Positions 4,243-6,816 of a stretch of DNA of 6,816 nucleotides are shown piece after piece. The position numbers and the translations under genes are program-made. Origin of the DNA: an uncultured Saprospiraceae bacterium (GTDB taxonomy: Bacteria > Bacteroidota > Bacteroidia > Chitinophagales > Saprospiraceae); NCBI GenBank assembly GCA_937967535.1, contig CALCMV010000014.1, forward strand, positions 1-6,816, given 5' to 3'. The notes under the pieces are model-generated. The model saw nothing but the letters and a program-made list of their open reading frames with translations, had not been told where the DNA came from and made no database searches. Every line of letters begins with the position of its first letter. The first letter of the stretch is position 1.

Positions 4243-6546
4243 TTAAAATTTAAAATTAAAGGTCAATGAGGGTAAAATTGGAAATAAAGACACTTGCTTG
4301 CCCGTAATACCCGTAACGATATTATTATCATCTGTTTCGGTATCAAAAAAGATAAAAAACGGATTTCGGCGGTCATAAGTATTATAGGTATTGAGGGTCA
4401 AATCTGCTTCAAAATTGGGTCTGTTGAGAAACATTTTCATCACAATTCCCAAATCAAGGCGGTGAAAAGGGCGTAGGCGAAAGCTATTGCGTTCTTGGAA
4501 AACCGTACCGATACCGCCGCTTGTTTGTCCGATAATATCTTGCAAGAAAAACCGCGCTTCGGGCAGGGAAGTGGCGCGTCCTGTATTGTAGACCCATGCT
4601 CCGGTAAAGGTGAATTTTCGATTCAATTCATAGAGCAAAACAACGGAGGCATCGTGTCGGCGGTCGAAGGTAGCAGGGAAGCGATTGCCGTCGTTGATGT
4701 CGTCAAAATCGCGCCATGTCCACGAAAGTGTATAGCCAATCCATCCGGTGAATTTGCCTTCTTTTTTCTCCAAATAAATCTCATTGCCGTAGCTATATCC
4801 GCGTCCGAAAACAAATTCATCGTCCAAATTAGGATTGATAAACAAGTCTGCACCGTCGCGGAAATCAACTTGGCGCTGTTGCCATTTGTAGTACAATTCG
4901 TTGGTCAGCAAAAATTGATTGCCGATAGCCACCGAAACACCCGCTGCCACTTGGTCAGAAATCTGCGGTTTTACGACACTGTTGGAGGGATACCAAATAT
5001 CTGTCGGCAAAGAGGCACCCGAACTCGACACCAAGTGGATGTACTGATTCATGCGCGTATAACTTGCTTTGACAGATACATTATCATTGATGCTATAACG
5101 TGCTGAAAATCGGGGTTCTGGAGCCCAATAAAAAGTCGAGTCGCTGAAAAAAGAAGACAAGCGCAAGCCAAAATTTATCTTCAGTTTTTTGCTGATTTCA
5201 AGGTCATTTGACACGTAGGCATTGGCTTCCCAACCCGTAAAATCGCTACTCGAATTGAATAATGATTCGCCTTCCTGCTCAAATTGCAAACGCCCTACAT
5301 TGAACTCATGCCAAGTCCAATCCGCACCAAATTTGATGCTGTTGCGGCTATTGGGTTCAGCGTAAAAATCAATCTTGGCATTATAATCACGAATACCCGA
5401 ACCCACCTCAAAATCAAACACATCAAAGGAATTGCTAATCAAATAATCATAATCCGAAAAGGTAAAAGTCATATTGGAAAACAAACGCGGATTGTAGATA
5501 TGATTCCAACGTGCAGTGGTCGTGGTATTTCCCCAATCAAATTTGAAATTAAAAGTACCATCATCAAATAAAAAAGCATCGCGCCCAAAATAACCACTCA
5601 AAAATATGCGGTCGCGTTCACCCAAATCATAATTGAGTTTTGCATTCAAATCATAGAAAAAATAATCGGGAATACGGATAAAATCAGGATTATCTTCATT
5701 GGCATTATTGATGGCGCGGGTAAAAATATCGGCATAAGTACGACGACCGGAAACGATAAATGACCCCTTATCTTTTGCTGTCGGACCTTCAAGGGTCAGG
5801 CGCGAAGAAATCAAACCCAAACCACCCGTAGTGACAAATTTTTTGCGATTGCCCTCTCTCAATTTTACATCAATTACAGAAGAAAGCCTGCCGCCATACT
5901 GCGCCGGAAAACCGCCTTTATAAAGTTGTACATCCTTGACAGCATCGGTATTAAATGTACTAAAAAAACCGAATAAGTGAGAGGGATTGTACACTATCGC
6001 CTCATCCAATATAACCAGATTTTGGTCAGGACCACCGCCACGCACTATCAAGCCGGATGTGCCTTCTCCGCCACTACTTACGCCGGGTTTGAGTTGCAAA
6101 GTTTTGATAATATCTACTTCGCCAAACAAAGCAGGCAGTGCTTTCGCCTCTTTCATGCTGATTCTGTCAACGCTCATTTGTGTAGATTGCACTTGCTCTC
6201 TGGCAGAGTTGGCTCTGACGACGACTTCCACCAATTCCTCAGCAGTCGTACCCATATCAATGTTCAAAGAAATATCTTGATTGAGCCTTAGTTTTTCCAT
6301 TTTATCATCAAAACCGAGATAGGAATAGGTCAGTTCGACCTCGCCCGCAGGCAGTGTGAGCGAGTAAAAACCGTAGGCATTGGTGGTCGTGCCTTCTTCA
6401 AGATTTTTCTCCAAGATGGTTACACCAATTAATGTTTCACCACTTTCAATATCTTTTACGTAGCCACTGATGGTGTATTTTTCTTGGGCGGTAGCCAAAG
6501 TAGCTACCAATAAAAGCAGGATTAGAACGAGTTGTTTTATATTCAT
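4243..6546 (-). CDS. TonB-dependent outer-membrane receptor with CarboxypepD_reg-like domain
   Basis: This 767-residue receptor should import a ligand across the outer membrane using TonB-ExbBD energy. The signal peptide is MNIKQLVLILLLLVATLATA (1-20). A carboxypeptidase-regulatory-like beta domain covers about 24-100 (YTISGYVKDIESGETLIGV). EELVEVVVRA (103-112) is a TonB-box-like linker. The plug spans about 120-227, with the conserved run LIVRGGGPDQNLVILDEAIV (166-185), then NPSHLFGFF and YKGGFPAQYGGRLSSVIDV. The rest is a beta-barrel that ends in a terminal Phe, as outer-membrane barrels do. An in-frame ATG at 6591 would add 15 residues before the signal peptide. I prefer the ATG at 6544-6546, because the signal sequence then starts at Met-Asn-Ile-Lys. 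The plug resembles receptors I recall lying beside DUF4249 lipoprotein genes, but neither DUF4249 nor SusD is in view. The ligand is unknown. Confidence 0.93.
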   Translation of the reverse strand: MNIKQLVLILLLLVATLATAQEKYTISGYVKDIESGETLIGVTILEKNLEEGTTTNAYGFYSLTLPAGEVELTYSYLGFDDKMEKLRLNQDISLNIDMGTTAEELVEVVVRANSAREQVQSTQMSVDRISMKEAKALPALFGEVDIIKTLQLKPGVSSGGEGTSGLIVRGGGPDQNLVILDEAIVYNPSHLFGFFSTFNTDAVKDVQLYKGGFPAQYGGRLSSVIDVKLREGNRKKFVTTGGLGLISSRLTLEGPTAKDKGSFIVSGRRTYADIFTRAINNANEDNPDFIRIPDYFFYDLNAKLNYDLGERDRIFLSGYFGRDAFLFDDGTFNFKFDWGNTTTTARWNHIYNPRLFSNMTFTFSDYDYLISNSFDVFDFEVGSGIRDYNAKIDFYAEPNSRNSIKFGADWTWHEFNVGRLQFEQEGESLFNSSSDFTGWEANAYVSNDLEISKKLKINFGLRLSSFFSDSTFYWAPEPRFSARYSINDNVSVKASYTRMNQYIHLVSSSGASLPTDIWYPSNSVVKPQISDQVAAGVSVAIGNQFLLTNELYYKWQQRQVDFRDGADLFINPNLDDEFVFGRGYSYGNEIYLEKKEGKFTGWIGYTLSWTWRDFDDINDGNRFPATFDRRHDASVVLLYELNRKFTFTGAWVYNTGRATSLPEARFFLQDIIGQTSGGIGTVFQERNSFRLRPFHRLDLGIVMKMFLNRPNFEADLTLNTYNTYDRRNPFFIFFDTETDDNNIVTGITGKQVSLFPILPSLTFNFKF

Positions 6547-6679
6547 TTTAATGATTTTGAATAAATAAATATTTAATTTTGAATGATGCAAAATGCTGAT
6601 AATTAGAATTTTGAAAATTCAAATACACATTTATTTTTCAATTATTTTTATGGATTCTTGGAAAATATAAATTTGGGCT

Positions 6680-6736
6680 ATCAGTTCATAGTTGCCAGTT
6701 CATAGTTCATAGTTTTTTACAATTCATTGAATAACA
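6680..6736 (+). repeat. Heptamer array plus conserved 22-nt block (copy 2)
   Basis: Five heptamers (ATCAGTT, CATAGTT, GCCAGTT, CATAGTT, CATAGTT; 6680-6714) are followed by a 22-nt block (6715-6736) containing CAATTCATTGAAT. The block matches 159-180 at 20 of 22 positions and has the same orientation and the same junction to the heptamers. It lies in the spacer upstream of the receptor gene. The rest of that spacer (6547-6679) is AT-rich leader without an exact promoter match. Confidence 0.7.
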
Positions 6737-6756
6737 TCCCGATAGCTATACGGGAT
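6736..6756. repeat. ATCCCGATAGCTATACGGGAT hairpin-type repeat
   Basis: ATCCCG (6736-6741) pairs with CGGGAT (6751-6756), and the interior contains the palindrome ATAGCTAT plus one bulged A (6750). It abuts the 22-nt block of the preceding repeat. It is a relative of the hairpin at 1908-1925. The string CGATAGCTATA also occurs at 3850-3860, on the left edge of the fold-back element. Confidence 0.65.
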
Positions 6757-6781
6757 TGTAAATTACTGATTATCAAAGTTG

Positions 6782-6802
6782 AGCAAACTTAAACGGGTAG
6801 CC
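6782..6802 (-). repeat. 21-bp dispersed repeat (copy 2)
   Basis: This is the exact reverse complement of 1634-1654, 21 of 21 bases. It lies near the window edge, so whether it belongs to a longer element cannot be seen. Confidence 0.75.
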
Positions 6803-6816
6803 CTTAATTTGGCGTT

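Noticed and set aside
4495..5106. Long plus-strand reading frame inside the receptor gene
   Set aside because: It is antisense to a clear receptor barrel and its translation shows no domain or composition typical of a real protein; the same holds for the other plus-strand frames overlapping genes.
6547..6591. Receptor start at the upstream ATG (6591)
   Set aside because: It would put 15 residues before an otherwise ideal signal peptide; the ATG at 6544-6546 gives a normal signal sequence.
6600..6660. Promoter for the receptor gene
   Set aside because: The best -7-like string on the minus strand (TGTATTTG) has one mismatch and no TTG about 20 nt upstream, so it is not convincing.

Overview
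The window looks like a chromosomal segment of a Bacteroidota member, probably an environmental lineage. The evidence is a TonB-dependent receptor with an N-terminal carboxypeptidase-regulatory-like domain, a SigZ-type sigma factor with a cysteine-bearing tail, A-rich start regions without Shine-Dalgarno sequences, one good match to the Bacteroidota promoter (TTG, about 20 nt, TAnnTTTG), and very AT-rich spacers. No genus can be read from it. All five genes lie on the minus strand, so transcription runs from high to low coordinates.

Layout in transcription order. The upstream spacer (6547-6816) carries short dispersed repeats. It is followed by an orphan TonB-dependent outer-membrane receptor (4243-6546). 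Next is a 640-nt gene-free stretch (3603-4242) dominated by a large fold-back element (3857-4205). One arm of that element holds a second, smaller inverted-repeat element (4073-4162). Then come a small secreted protein with a polybasic tail (3243-3602), a SigZ-like sigma factor (2616-3164) preceded by nine tandem heptamers, and an ArsI/CadI-type metalloenzyme (2011-2496). A second gene-free stretch (1473-2010) holds a MITE-like element (1761-1972), a triplicated 35-bp repeat and a promoter candidate for the last gene. That gene is an SsuD-like flavin-dependent monooxygenase (315-1472). The left margin (1-314) contains two hairpins with a common 17-nt palindromic core and another heptamer-type repeat.

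The genes do not form one obvious pathway. The small exported protein, SigZ and ArsI/CadI lie in a row with gaps of 78 and 119 nt and could form a stress or metal(loid)-response unit; both SigZ and ArsI end in cysteine-rich tails. The SsuD-like enzyme suggests sulfur scavenging from organosulfonates, but no ssuE or ABC transporter is present. The receptor has no SusD partner in view.

The most distinctive content is intergenic. At least six kinds of short palindromic or tandem repeat occupy nearly every spacer, several of them in two or more copies within 6.8 kb. No new protein system is evident. The repeat families and the sigZ-arsI pairing are the parts worth a second look.
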